This document shows, piece after piece, positions 37,456-45,900 of a stretch of 64,000 bases of DNA. The stretch lies in contig NZ_CP013443.1 of the NCBI RefSeq assembly GCF_001718835.1, positions 1,612,001 through 1,676,000 of the forward strand. The letters run 5' to 3'. The first letter of the stretch is position 1; each line of letters starts with the position of its first letter. The DNA comes from Burkholderia cepacia. Lineage in GTDB: Bacteria > Pseudomonadota > Gammaproteobacteria > Burkholderiales > Burkholderiaceae. The notes beneath the pieces are model-generated. The model worked only from the letters and a program-made list of their open reading frames with translations, made no database searches and was not told the origin of the DNA. The position numbers were made by a program, and so were the translations under genes.

Positions 37456-38390
37456 CGCGGCAGACTCGCGGCAATGCCCGACGCGTCGAGCTGTTCGGCC
37501 ACTTCGGCCGCCGTCGGCGCATAGGCGCCTGCATGCGCACAGGCGACCGCCGCGCACGCGGCCGCGTAGCGCAGATGCTCGGCGGCCGGCGCGTCGGGGC
37601 GCGTGAGCAGGCTCGCCATCCAGCCGCCGATGCTCGCATCGCCGCAGCCGACGGTGTCGGCCACCTCGGTCGGGAACGCGGGCTGGAACAGCGTGTCGCC
37701 GCCGTGGAACAGCTGCATGCCGGCCGCGCCGCGCGTGACGAGCATCGTTGCGTCGGGCGCCCACGTGCGCAGTTGCGCGAGTGCGGCAGCTTCATCGAGT
37801 TCGGGAAACAGCCCGCGCAGATCCTCGTCGGACACCTTGATCCAGTCCGCGAGCCCGGCCAGCCGGCGCAGCGTGTCGCGATACGACTGCGCGGCCATCG
37901 GCGCACGGAAGTTCGGGTCGAACGAGATGCGCTTGCCGGCCGTCCGCGCGGCCTGCGCGACTTCGATCAGGCGCGCCGCGAGCGGCTCGCGCACGACGCC
38001 GAGCGAGCCGACGTGCACGATCTCGGCCGCATCGAGCGCACCGGGGGGCAGGTCCGCCGGATCGAACGCGAGATCGGCGCTGTTCTCGCCGATGAAGAAA
38101 TAGTGGGGCGGCTGCTTCGACACGACCATCGCGAGCAGCGGCGCACGATCGACCTGCCGGATGAAGCGCAGGTCGAGCCCGGCGTCGGCACTCTTGCGCA
38201 TCAGCTCGTCGCCGAAGATGTCGCGGCTGACCGTGCCGGCGAAGGCCGTCGGCACGCCGAGCCGGGCGCCGACGCGCGCGACGTTCCAGCATGAGCCGCC
38301 GGCGATGCTGTGCCAGTGCTGCGCGTCGTCGCGGATGAAATCGGTCAGCGCTTCGCCGAATACGATCAGGCGGGGGAACGTCGTCGTCAT
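37452..38390 (-). CDS. PfkB-family sugar kinase (fructokinase-like)
   Basis: The 312-residue ribokinase-fold enzyme has the N-terminal motif IVFGEALTDFIRD, substrate loop AGGSCWNVARVGARLG and the PfkB signature DTVGCGDASIGGWMASLL with the catalytic Asp in GCGDAS (usual GAGDAF variant). FDPNFRAPM and KVSDEDLRGLF fit bacterial fructokinases. Its position between a sugar binding protein and zwf supports phosphorylation of the imported hexose, probably fructose, by analogy with frcK. Substrate is inference. Confidence 0.85.
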   Translation of the reverse strand: MTTTFPRLIVFGEALTDFIRDDAQHWHSIAGGSCWNVARVGARLGVPTAFAGTVSRDIFGDELMRKSADAGLDLRFIRQVDRAPLLAMVVSKQPPHYFFIGENSADLAFDPADLPPGALDAAEIVHVGSLGVVREPLAARLIEVAQAARTAGKRISFDPNFRAPMAAQSYRDTLRRLAGLADWIKVSDEDLRGLFPELDEAAALAQLRTWAPDATMLVTRGAAGMQLFHGGDTLFQPAFPTEVADTVGCGDASIGGWMASLLTRPDAPAAEHLRYAAACAAVACAHAGAYAPTAAEVAEQLDASGIAASLPR

Positions 38391-38502
38391 GTCTGGGCGT
38401 CACGCCGCGAGGTCGCGCCGTGCCTTGTTGCGGTTGTTCGGTTGACGGGAGCCGTCGTGCGGCCCGGCCGGCGCGGGCGCGGTGCGGCCCGCGCCGGGCG
38501 GG

Positions 38503-39447
38503 TCAGTGCGGCGTGCTCCACCCCTTGTAGGTCTTCACGTTGTCGCGCGTGATGAGCGTCGGCTCGATCAGGATCATCGGATTGGCCGGCTTCTGGCCGT
38601 TCATGATCCCGTAGCCGACGTTGACCGCCTGCTGCGCCATTGCCCAGGGGTCCTGGCTCGACGATGCCTGCACGAGCGTGTTGGACTTGAGCGCGACCTC
38701 GATGTCGGGTGCGCCGTCGACCGACGTGATCACGATGCCCGGACGGTTCAGCTGCTTCGCGGCGAGGTCGCTGCCGATCGCCTGCGGGTCGTTGATCGTG
38801 AACACCGCGTCGAGCTTCGGAAAGCGCGTCAGGTAGCCCTGCATCGCGTTCATTCCGCCTTCGCGCGAACCCTTGCCGTCCTGGTCGCTCGACAGCAGCT
38901 TGATGCCGGCGTTTTTCGCGAGCACGGTCTTGCAGCCGTTGACGCGATCGATCACGGCCGACACCTGCGGGCCATTCTCGATGATCACGTTGCCCTTGCC
39001 GTTGAGCTTCTTCGCGATGTAGTCGCACGCGAGTTCGCCGGCCTTCACGTTGTTGGTCTGCACGGTCGCGTTTGCGCCGGCCGCGGCGACGTCGACCGCG
39101 ACGACCGTGATGCCGGCCGCCTGGGCCTTCTTCACCGCCGGCTCGATCGCCTTCGGGTCCGTCGCGTTGAGCAGGATCATGTCGACGTGCGCGGAGATGA
39201 AGTTGTCGATCTGCGTGAACTGCTTGTTCAGGTCGTAGTCGGCCGAGACGGCCGTGACCTTCGCATTCGGATTGAGCTGCCTGGCGCGTGCTTCGGCACC
39301 CTTGACGATCGTGACGAAGTACGGATTGCCGAGCGATCCGACCGTGACGCCGATCGATTTGAGCGGCTTGTCGGCCGCGTGTGCGGCGGAAGCGCCGAAG
39401 GCGAGGGCGCAGGCGACGGCGGTCAGGGCGGCTTTGTGCTTGAACAT
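38503..39447 (-). CDS. Periplasmic sugar-binding protein of an ABC importer
   Basis: The 314-residue RbsB/FrcB-type binding protein has a signal peptide (HKAALTAVACALAFGASAAHA) followed by the two-lobed periplasmic-binding fold (KSIGVTVGSLGNPYFVTIVKGAEARARQL; NFISAHVDMILLNATDP; GKGNVIIENGPQVSAVIDRVNG; AVFTINDPQAIGSDLAAKQL). It delivers sugar to the permease encoded 81 bp upstream. The class is that of ribose/fructose/xylose binders, and the exact ligand is not readable from sequence. Confidence 0.9.
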   Translation of the reverse strand: MFKHKAALTAVACALAFGASAAHAADKPLKSIGVTVGSLGNPYFVTIVKGAEARARQLNPNAKVTAVSADYDLNKQFTQIDNFISAHVDMILLNATDPKAIEPAVKKAQAAGITVVAVDVAAAGANATVQTNNVKAGELACDYIAKKLNGKGNVIIENGPQVSAVIDRVNGCKTVLAKNAGIKLLSSDQDGKGSREGGMNAMQGYLTRFPKLDAVFTINDPQAIGSDLAAKQLNRPGIVITSVDGAPDIEVALKSNTLVQASSSQDPWAMAQQAVNVGYGIMNGQKPANPMILIEPTLITRDNVKTYKGWSTPH

Positions 39448-39528
39448 GTCGTTGTGTCTCCGAGAGGTCTGTTGGTGAACGGGCGCGGGCGAACCGGCCT
39501 GCGCCGCAAGGTTGATTCGACGGGAAGG

Positions 39529-40566
39529 TCAGGTGCGCGCCGAGTCGCGCTGGCGATAGCGATCGAGCGCAACGGCGCCGATGATCACGAGCCCCTTGAT
39601 GATGTACTGCCAGATGTCGGACACGCCGAGCAGTACGAGGCCGTTCGTCAGTACCGCGATGATCAGCGCACCGATCAGCGTGCCGACGATCGAGCCGACG
39701 CCGCCGACGAAGCTCGTGCCGCCGAGGATCACCGCGGCGATCGCGTCGAGTTCGTACGACTGGCCGAGCTGCAGGCCGTTTGCCGCATAAAGCCGCGCGG
39801 CCGACATCACCGCGCCGAGCCCGGCGAGCAGGCCCGACGCCGCATAGACGAACATCTGGACCGCCCGCACGTTGATGCCCGACAGGCGCGCGGCTTCCGG
39901 ATTGCCGCCCACCGAATAGATGCGCATCCCGAGCACCGTGCGGCGCAGGATGAACCACGAGATCGCGATCACCGCGCACGCGATGACGACGAGCCAGGGC
40001 ACGCCGAGGATCGTGCCGTTGCCGATGAACGCGAACGGCAACTGCGGATTGAACACGGTGGTGTCGTTGCCGATCAGGCGCGCGACGCCGCGCACGGCCG
40101 TCATCGCGCCGAGCGTGACGATGAACGGCGGCAGGCGCAGGAACGAGATCAGGCCGCCGTTGATCGCGCCGAACACGAGGCCGACGACGAGCGCGAACGG
40201 CACGCCGAGCCAGCCCCAGCCCGGAATGGTCGACGCGAGCAGCGCCGCGACGGCCGCGGCGGCGAGCACCGAGCCGACCGACAGGTCGATGCCGCCCGTC
40301 AGGATCACGAAGGTCATGCCGGCGGCGAGCACGATGTTGATCGACGCCTGCTGCGTGACGATCGACAGGTTCTGCAGCGTGAAGAAGCCGTCGGTCAGGA
40401 AGCCGAAGCCGATGCACAGAACCAGCAGCACCGGCAGCATGCCGGCGGTGCGGATCAGCGACTGCATGCGGGCGCGGTGATCGGCGCCGCGCAACAGCGG
40501 CGTACGGTTGCCCACCGGATGGGCCGTCGCGGAAGCGAGGTTCCGCTGCTTGGTCGGGTTGATCAT
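39529..40566 (-). CDS. Sugar ABC transporter permease (RbsC/FrcC type)
   Basis: The 345-residue inner-membrane permease has 8-10 helices and the family stretches MTFVILTGGIDLSVGSVLA, PPFIVTLGAMTAVRGVARLI and GGTSFVGGVGSIVGTLIGALII. It probably works as a homodimer with the ATPase encoded 40 bp upstream. ATG 40566 is preferred because the hydrophobic core starts about 35 residues later, as in homologues; the open frame extends further upstream without homology. Confidence 0.9.
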   Translation of the reverse strand: MINPTKQRNLASATAHPVGNRTPLLRGADHRARMQSLIRTAGMLPVLLVLCIGFGFLTDGFFTLQNLSIVTQQASINIVLAAGMTFVILTGGIDLSVGSVLAAAAVAALLASTIPGWGWLGVPFALVVGLVFGAINGGLISFLRLPPFIVTLGAMTAVRGVARLIGNDTTVFNPQLPFAFIGNGTILGVPWLVVIACAVIAISWFILRRTVLGMRIYSVGGNPEAARLSGINVRAVQMFVYAASGLLAGLGAVMSAARLYAANGLQLGQSYELDAIAAVILGGTSFVGGVGSIVGTLIGALIIAVLTNGLVLLGVSDIWQYIIKGLVIIGAVALDRYRQRDSART

Positions 40567-40606
40567 TTCGGTAACCTGAATGTAAGAGTGAACTGAAAGG
40601 GCGGGC

Positions 40607-42160
40607 TCAGTGCGCGTCGGCAAGTTCGGCCTGCGAGCCGGTGGCGAGCGCGATGATGGCTTCCTGCGTGATGGGCGTATGCGTGTGGCCGCCGAGTTCG
40701 CCCGCGATCTCGCCTTCGCGCATCACGAGCACCCGGTCGGCGACGCCGATGATCTCCGGCAGTTCGCTCGAGATCACGATCACACCGACGCCGGCTCGGG
40801 CCAGTTCGTTGATGATCCGGTAGATCTCGGATTTCGCGCCGATATCGACGCCGCGTGTCGGTTCGTCGAGGATCAGCACGCGCGGCTTCGTTTCGAGCAG
40901 GCGCGACAGCAGCACTTTCTGCTGGTTGCCGCCTGACAGCGCGCCGACGTTGACGTTCGCGTGGGGGACGCGGATCGACAGCGATGCAATGGCGTCGCGT
41001 GCACGTTCGGCGCCGCGCGCGAGGTCGAGCGCACCGAGCCGCGCATCGCGGTTGCAGACCGAGATGTTGATGTTGTCGCGTACGCTCATGTCGAGGAACA
41101 GGCCCTGGCGCTTGCGGTCTTCGGTCAGGTAGACGAGGCCGGCGTCGATCGCGTCACGCGGCGAATGCGCGCCGAACGTGCGGTCGCCCACCTTCACGTC
41201 GCCGCGCACGCGCGGTTCGGCACCGAAGATCAGCCGCGCGAGCTCGGTGCGGCCCGCGCCGACGAGCCCCGCGATGCCGAGCACTTCGCCGGCATGCAGG
41301 TCGAGGCTGCAGCCGCGCACGCGCGCGCCGTCGGCGATGTCGCGTACCGACAGCAGCAGGTGGCCGGGGTCGTACGGCGCGTGTTCCTTCTTGTAAAAGC
41401 CGGAGATGTCGCGGCCGACCATCATCGCGACAAGACGCTCGGCCGACAGCGATGCGCGCTCGAGCGTGCCGACATACGTGCCGTCGCGCAGCACCGACAC
41501 ACGGTCGGACAGCTCGTAGATCTCCGCCATCCGGTGGCTGATGTAGATGATTGCGAGACCTTCCTCGCGCAACTGGCGGATCAGGCGGAACAGGTGTTCG
41601 GTCTCGCGCGACGACAGCGGCGTGGTCGGCTCGTCCATCACGAGGATGCGTGCGCGGGTGTGCACGGCGCGCGCGATCTCGACGAGCTGCTGTTCCGCGA
41701 TCGACAGCGTGCCGACCAGCGTGTCGGGCCCGAACGATGCGCCCAGGCGCGCGAGCACGTCCTCGCAGCCGCGTGCCATTGCCGCGCGGTCGATCGTGCC
41801 CCAGCGCCGGTTGCCGCGCCGCAATTCGCGGCCGATGTAGATGTTTTCCGCGACGCTCAGGTTCGGCGACAGGCACAGCTCCTGGTAGATCACCGCGACG
41901 CCCGCATCGCGCGCGGCGAGCGGGCCGTCGATGTCGATGCGCGCGCCGTCGATCAGGATCTCGCCGCCGGCGTCGGCGCGGTATGCGCCCGACAGGATCT
42001 TCATCAGCGTCGATTTGCCCGCGCCGTTTTCGCCCATCAGCGAGTGGATCTCGCCGGGATAGACGGTCAGGCTCACGTTGTCGAGCGCGCGCACGGCCGG
42101 GAACGTCTTGCTGATCCCGCGCATCTCGAGCAGCGGGCGGGGCGACTCAGATCGCGACAT
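40607..42160 (-). CDS. Sugar ABC transporter ATPase (RbsA/FrcA type)
   Basis: The 517-residue protein has two fused nucleotide-binding domains. The first has Walker [17 protein letters not shown], signature [14 protein letters not shown] and Walker [13 protein letters not shown]. The second has signature [15 protein letters not shown] and Walker [17 protein letters not shown]. In the second domain the P-loop position ([16 protein letters not shown]) is degenerate, as usual in this family. It overlaps the ROK regulator gene by 14 bp, which suggests one transcript starting at the regulator promoter. Confidence 0.92.
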   Translation of the reverse strand: MSRSESPRPLLEMRGISKTFPAVRALDNVSLTVYPGEIHSLMGENGAGKSTLMKILSGAYRADAGGEILIDGARIDIDGPLAARDAGVAVIYQELCLSPNLSVAENIYIGRELRRGNRRWGTIDRAAMARGCEDVLARLGASFGPDTLVGTLSIAEQQLVEIARAVHTRARILVMDEPTTPLSSRETEHLFRLIRQLREEGLAIIYISHRMAEIYELSDRVSVLRDGTYVGTLERASLSAERLVAMMVGRDISGFYKKEHAPYDPGHLLLSVRDIADGARVRGCSLDLHAGEVLGIAGLVGAGRTELARLIFGAEPRVRGDVKVGDRTFGAHSPRDAIDAGLVYLTEDRKRQGLFLDMSVRDNINISVCNRDARLGALDLARGAERARDAIASLSIRVPHANVNVGALSGGNQQKVLLSRLLETKPRVLILDEPTRGVDIGAKSEIYRIINELARAGVGVIVISSELPEIIGVADRVLVMREGEIAGELGGHTHTPITQEAIIALATGSQAELADAH

Positions 42161-43395
42161 GGTTCACCTCCTGCGAGTCGGTGCGGGCGCCCTTGAGGAT
42201 GCCGGCCCGCGGGGAAAAGTTGAAATACATCGGCAGCGTGGCTGCGCCGATCGCGCCGGCGTCGGCGCCGAACGTGCCGCGTACGAGCACCGGCGTGCCG
42301 CGCGCTTCGGGCGCGGTGGCCACGAGCGCGGCACGCAGGCGCGTTGTCACCGCATCGAGCAGGCCCGCGTCGGTATCGGCATCGAGCACGACCACCGGCG
42401 CATCGACCACACACAGCACCGCGCGCAACGCGGGGGCGAGCGCGTCGACGCAATCGTCGATCCATTCGTCGACGGCGGGTACGCCGCGAGCGATGCAGGC
42501 TTCAAGATCGGCCCGGTTGTCGACCGTCTCGCCGCGATGGCGCAGATGGCGCACGAGCGCATGCAGCGACGCGCGCGCGAGCAGGATGTCCCACGGGCCG
42601 CGCGGCGGCGGCGCGGACGCGAGCCGGCTCGGCGGCACGGGAATCACGGCGATGTCGCCCGCGTTGCCGGTCACGCCGCGCAGGCAGTCGCCGTCGATCG
42701 CGATGCCGCCGCCAATGGCCGGCCCGATGAACAGGTAGACGAAGTCGTCGCACTGCCGGCCGTAGCCGTAGAACAGCTCGGCGATCGCGGCCGAATTGCC
42801 GTCGTTTTCGCCGAATACCGGAAGCGACTGCGTGCGGCCGAGGTCGCTTGCGAAATCGACGTCTTCCCACGCGCGGAACGTGTCGGGTGCGAGGCCGAGT
42901 TCGCGCATCCAGGCGCCGAGGTTGTACGGCTGCGCGACGCCGATGCCGGTCAGGCGGGCGCGTTCGTGGTCGGGGAGCAGGGCCTGCATCGTTTCGATGT
43001 CGTGGCGGACGATCTCGAGCACGTCGGCGGGCGGAGGCAGCAGCGTGTCGTGCGAGCGGCGGCCGAGCACGTCGCCCGCGAAGTTGACGAGCGCCGTTTC
43101 GATGCGCATCCGGTCGAGATGGACGCCGATGCCGAACGCACCGCGCGGGTCGAGGCGAATCAGCGAAGCCGGCTGACCGCGCTGGCCTTCGGTTGCGGCC
43201 CGCGAATTCGATCAGCTTCGCGTCGGCGAGCGACGTGATGATGCTGCCGACCGCCGTGCCCGTCATGTTCGCAAGGCGGGCGAGGTCGGCCTTTGACGCG
43301 CTGCCTGCGCGGCGCAGCGTCTTCAGCAGCAGGCGCTCGTTGTAACGGCGCACGTTGGCCGAATTGCTGCCCTGGCCGAAGTGCGGGCTTCTCAT
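42147..43395 (-). pseudogene. ROK-family (NagC/FrcR-like) repressor gene, frameshifted
   Basis: Two adjacent minus-strand frames together give one ROK regulator. From ATG 43395 (AAGGAG upstream) the first encodes the winged HTH (NVRRYNERLLLKTLRRAGSASKADLARLANMTGTAVGSIITSLADAKLIEFAG). Near 43190-43205 the frame must change, after which EGQRGQPASLIRLDPRGAFGIGVHLDR continues into a complete sugar-kinase-like domain (GENDGNSAAIAELFYGYG, IGPAIGGGIAIDGDCLRGVTGNAGDI). Joined length is about 415 residues, normal for the family. The net shift is one nucleotide, so it is either a true frameshift mutation or a sequencing error. It is expected to repress the downstream sugar operon until the sugar or its phosphate is present. 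Confidence 0.8.
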
Positions 43396-43431
43396 GGCGT
43401 CTCCTTCCATGGTGCGCCGTGCGGCGGCGCA

Positions 43432-43458
43432 TTAAATAAATCACGTTGATTTATTTAA
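43432..43458. promoter_or_regulatory. Perfect AT-rich inverted repeat, likely ROK operator
   Basis: TTAAATAAATCA and its exact reverse complement TGATTTATTTAA are separated by CGT, in a GC-rich genome, 37 bp upstream of the repressor ATG. ROK repressors such as NagC and XylR bind AT-rich dyads, so this is the probable autoregulatory operator of the sugar operon. Confidence 0.75.
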
Positions 43459-43669
43459 CCGCGTGAGCGCCGGCATGTCAGCCTAGGGAAATCCCGGGCA
43501 TGGGGAGGGCGCGGCGGCGACAGGAAACTGCGTGGAGAAGATCGGCCCGTACGCGAAGATGGCGCGAGACGGTGTGCGAGATGAAGGAGGCCGGCATGCA
43601 GCCGGTTTTTCAGGGGGAGAGGGCTAGGACAAAGAGCGCGCAGGCGCTTTGCTTCCTGGGCTGAAAATG

Positions 43670-43699
43670 AAAAAAGGCCAGCTTGCGCTGACCTTTTTT
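43670..43699 (-). terminator. Terminator of a lost tRNA-Leu copy
   Basis: A hairpin (GGCCAGC/GCTGACC) is flanked by six A and six T residues. The same element with the same flanks precedes the third tRNA-Leu at 63663-63692, so it once served a full tRNA gene here of which only the 3' end remains. Confidence 0.75.
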
Positions 43700-43708
43700 G
43701 AAATCAAG

Positions 43709-43729
43709 TGGTGCCCAGGAGAGGACTCG
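43709..43729 (-). pseudogene. 21-nt 3'-end fragment of tRNA-Leu(CAG)
   Basis: The bases are identical to the last 21 nt of the tRNA-Leu genes in this window (T-loop end, acceptor 3' strand and CCA). Upstream of this point, in the tRNA sense, the sequence is unrelated. The adjoining terminator side matches tRNA copy 3. It is a deletion or integration scar. Confidence 0.8.
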
Positions 43730-43823
43730 GTCACACATGCGCGACCCCGGCTGCGCTTGCAAGCGCAGCCTTTCGAGTCCTCGCGCAAAGCGCGCAGGCG
43801 CTTTGCTTCCTGGGCCAGAAATG

Positions 43824-43851
43824 AAAAAGGCCGGCTCGAAGCCGACCTTTT
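43824..43851 (-). terminator. Terminator of tRNA-Leu copy 1
   Basis: A hairpin GGCCGGCT-CGA-AGCCGACC is flanked by five A and four T residues. It lies directly downstream of tRNA-Leu copy 1 on the minus strand. Confidence 0.8.
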
Positions 43852-43862
43852 CTAAAAACAGA

Positions 43863-43950
43863 TGGTGCCCAGGAGAGGACTCGAACCTCCACGATGTTGC
43901 CACCGCTAGGACCTGAACCTAGTGCGTCTACCAATTCCGCCACCTGGGCA
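43863..43950 (-). tRNA. tRNA-Leu(CAG), copy 1
   Basis: The 88-nt gene includes an encoded CCA end. The acceptor stem TGCCCAG pairs with CTGGGCA. The anticodon stem CTAGG/CCTAG closes the loop TTCAGGT with anticodon CAG (Leu, CUG). A long variable arm and a normal T-arm with TTCGAGT are present. The sequence is identical to copies 2 and 3 in this window. It is transcribed from a consensus promoter that overlaps the end of the neighbouring ABC ATPase gene. Confidence 0.97.
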
Positions 43951-43985
43951 CGTTTCGCTTGGTGCTGCATTCGCGAAAGACCGCA

Positions 43986-44013
43986 ATTATAGAGCAGTTG
44001 CGAAGGCTGTCAA
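43986..44013 (-). promoter_or_regulatory. Consensus sigma-70 promoter of tRNA-Leu copy 1
   Basis: Read on the minus strand, TTGACA, 16 nt and TATAAT lie 35 bp upstream of the tRNA. The -35 box includes the TGA stop codon of the siderophore ABC ATPase gene. Confidence 0.88.
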
Positions 44014-44843
44014 CAGGTTTTTTGCACCCGCTCAAAAACCTCGGCGCGCGCGTCGGACGACGTCGCGCGTTCGGCGAGCGTCACGTAGTCGCCCGACACC
44101 GTGCGCTCGACACGCGCGTCGACGCGGTATGCGCGTCGCAGGTTCGCGGGCGTCAGCACGTCGGCGACGCCGCCATCGGCCACCACGCCTTCATGGCCGA
44201 GCAGCACGAGACGATCGCAGAAGCGGGCCGCGAGATTCAGGTCGTGCATCGCGACGAGCGCAATCGCACCGCGTCGCGTGACCGCATCCCGCATGGCCTC
44301 CAGCGCGAGCAACTGCCAGCGCAGGTCGAGCGCGCTCGTCGGCTCGTCCAGCAGGAGCAGCGGCGTGTCGCGCACCAGCACCTGCGCGAGCCCAACCATC
44401 TGGCGCTGTCCGCCCGACAGCCGGTCGAGCGGCGTCGTCGCGAGCGCATGCAGGTTCAGCTGCGCGAACACGCGTTCGAGGCGGGCATCCTGCCCGTCGG
44501 CCGACAAGCCGCCGCAGGTCGCGCGCAGCGCGCCGCGCACCGCCTCGTAGACGAGCAGCGACGTCGGCTGCGGCAGCGTCTGCGGCAGGTAGCCGACGCG
44601 GCGCATGTGGTCGCGGCGCGCGCCGCGCAGCAGGTCGTGCCGGTCGAGCGTCGCGGCGCCGCGCGCGGTGACGAGGCGGGCGAGCGCGCGCAGCAGCGTC
44701 GATTTGCCCACGCCGTTCGGGCCAAGCAGCGCGACGGCGCTGCCGGGCGGCACCGGCCGCAGCGACAGCCGCGCGAGGATCGTGCGCGCGCCGTACGCGA
44801 CGTCGAGCCCGTCGATGCGCAGCGCGTGTGGCAGCTTATCCAT
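44010..44843 (-). CDS. Ferric-siderophore ABC transporter ATPase (FecE/FepC type)
   Basis: The 277-residue nucleotide-binding protein has Walker A LLGPNGVGKSTLLRALARL, the Q-loop region VGYLPQTLPQ, signature LDRLSGGQRQMVGLAQVL, Walker B PLLLLDEPTSALDLRWQ and the H-loop ALVAMHDLNLAARFCD. These match ATPases of iron-siderophore and B12 importers. It overlaps the permease gene end by 8 bp, and the operon order is binding protein, hydrolase, permease, ATPase. It should power uptake of the ferric catecholate made by the divergent genes. Confidence 0.92.
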   Translation of the reverse strand: MDKLPHALRIDGLDVAYGARTILARLSLRPVPPGSAVALLGPNGVGKSTLLRALARLVTARGAATLDRHDLLRGARRDHMRRVGYLPQTLPQPTSLLVYEAVRGALRATCGGLSADGQDARLERVFAQLNLHALATTPLDRLSGGQRQMVGLAQVLVRDTPLLLLDEPTSALDLRWQLLALEAMRDAVTRRGAIALVAMHDLNLAARFCDRLVLLGHEGVVADGGVADVLTPANLRRAYRVDARVERTVSGDYVTLAERATSSDARAEVFERVQKTC

Positions 44844-45900
44844 CGAGCCTCCTGCGGCGGCTGATCAGCGTCATGAAGAGCGGCACGCCGACGAGCGCGG
44901 TGATGATGCCGATCGGCAGCACGACGCCCTCGACGAGCGTCTTGCTGAGCACCGATGCGGCCGACAGCATGATCGCGCCGGCGAGCGCCGCGCCGGGCAG
45001 GTAGTGGCGGTGGTCGTCGCCGACGAGCAGCCGCGCGACGTGCGGGCCGACCAGGCCGACGAAGCCGATCGTGCCGACGAACGACAGCGCGGTCGCCGAC
45101 AGCAGGCTGATGCGCACGAGCGTGACGAGCCGCAGCCGCTCGACCGCGATGCCCATGCTGCGGGCCTGTTCCTCGCCGGCGCGCAGCGCGGTCATCGACG
45201 CGACGCCCGGCGCGCTCCACAGCATGCTGGCCGCGAGCACGCACGCGAGGATTGCGATCTTGCTCCAGGTCGCCCGCGCGAGGCTGCCCATGCTCCAGAA
45301 CACGATCTGCTGGAGCGCGTTCGCATCGGCGATGAACTGCAGCAGCCACAGCAGCGCCTCGAAGCTGAACATCAGGCCGATGCCGAACAGCACGACGGTT
45401 TCGGTCGTCGCGCCGTGCCGCCACGCGAGCCAGACGATCAGGAGCGTCGCGGACAGCGCGCAGCCGAACGCGCCGAGCGACAGCGCGAGGTTTTCGTTCC
45501 ACAGCACGAGGTGCCAGCCGGAGATCACGACCAGCGACGCGCCGACGCTCCCCGCCGCGGCGATGCCGAGCGTGAACGGGCTCGCGAGCGGGTTGTTCAG
45601 CACGGTCTGCATCTCGGCGCCGGCGAGCCCGAGCGCCGCGCCGACCAGCACCGCCATCAGCGCGTAGGGCAGGCGCACGTTCCACAGGATCACGCGCTGT
45701 TCGAGCGGCAGCCCATCCGGACGGAACAGCCCGGTCACGATATCCGCGACCGGAAACGACGACGGGCCGGTCGCGATGTCGACGACCAGCAGCGCGACGA
45801 GCACGCAGGCCAGCATCGCGAGCGCGCCGACGCGCCGCGCGGCGATCGCCCGGTAGCGGACCCGCAGCGAAGCGGACGGGACGGGGGCGGCTGCGCTCAT
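44836..45900 (-). CDS. Ferric-siderophore ABC permease (FecCD family)
   Basis: This 354-residue integral membrane protein of the FecCD/BtuC family contains VRLPYALMAVLVGAALGLAGAEMQTVLNNPLASPFTLGIAAAGSVGASL, the LGIGLMFSFEALLWLLQF region and GTIGFVGLVGPHVARLLVGDDHRHYLPGAALAGAIMLS near the C-terminus. Only one permease gene is present, so a homodimer is expected. ATG 45900 overlaps the hydrolase stop (ATGA). Confidence 0.92.
   Translation of the reverse strand: MSAAAPVPSASLRVRYRAIAARRVGALAMLACVLVALLVVDIATGPSSFPVADIVTGLFRPDGLPLEQRVILWNVRLPYALMAVLVGAALGLAGAEMQTVLNNPLASPFTLGIAAAGSVGASLVVISGWHLVLWNENLALSLGAFGCALSATLLIVWLAWRHGATTETVVLFGIGLMFSFEALLWLLQFIADANALQQIVFWSMGSLARATWSKIAILACVLAASMLWSAPGVASMTALRAGEEQARSMGIAVERLRLVTLVRISLLSATALSFVGTIGFVGLVGPHVARLLVGDDHRHYLPGAALAGAIMLSAASVLSKTLVEGVVLPIGIITALVGVPLFMTLISRRRRLDG

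Larger units (their letters stand above)
43797..43980. repeat. 184-bp direct repeat, left copy (contains tRNA-Leu)
   Basis: The segment holds terminator, complete tRNA-Leu and its 5' leader. It matches 62689-62871 with only a few differences around the terminator loop (including one indel). The two copies are 18.9 kb apart in the same orientation and bracket the siderophore locus. Confidence 0.88.

Noticed and set aside
43637..43815. CRISPR-like short repeats near the tRNA genes
   Set aside because: The repeated blocks are copies of tRNA terminators and flanks, not regularly spaced repeats with unique spacers. No cas genes are present.
43610..43970. Short open frames over the tRNA-Leu region
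   Set aside because: They read through tRNA genes and terminators and are not coding. The same holds around 62.6-62.8 and 63.6-63.9 kb.
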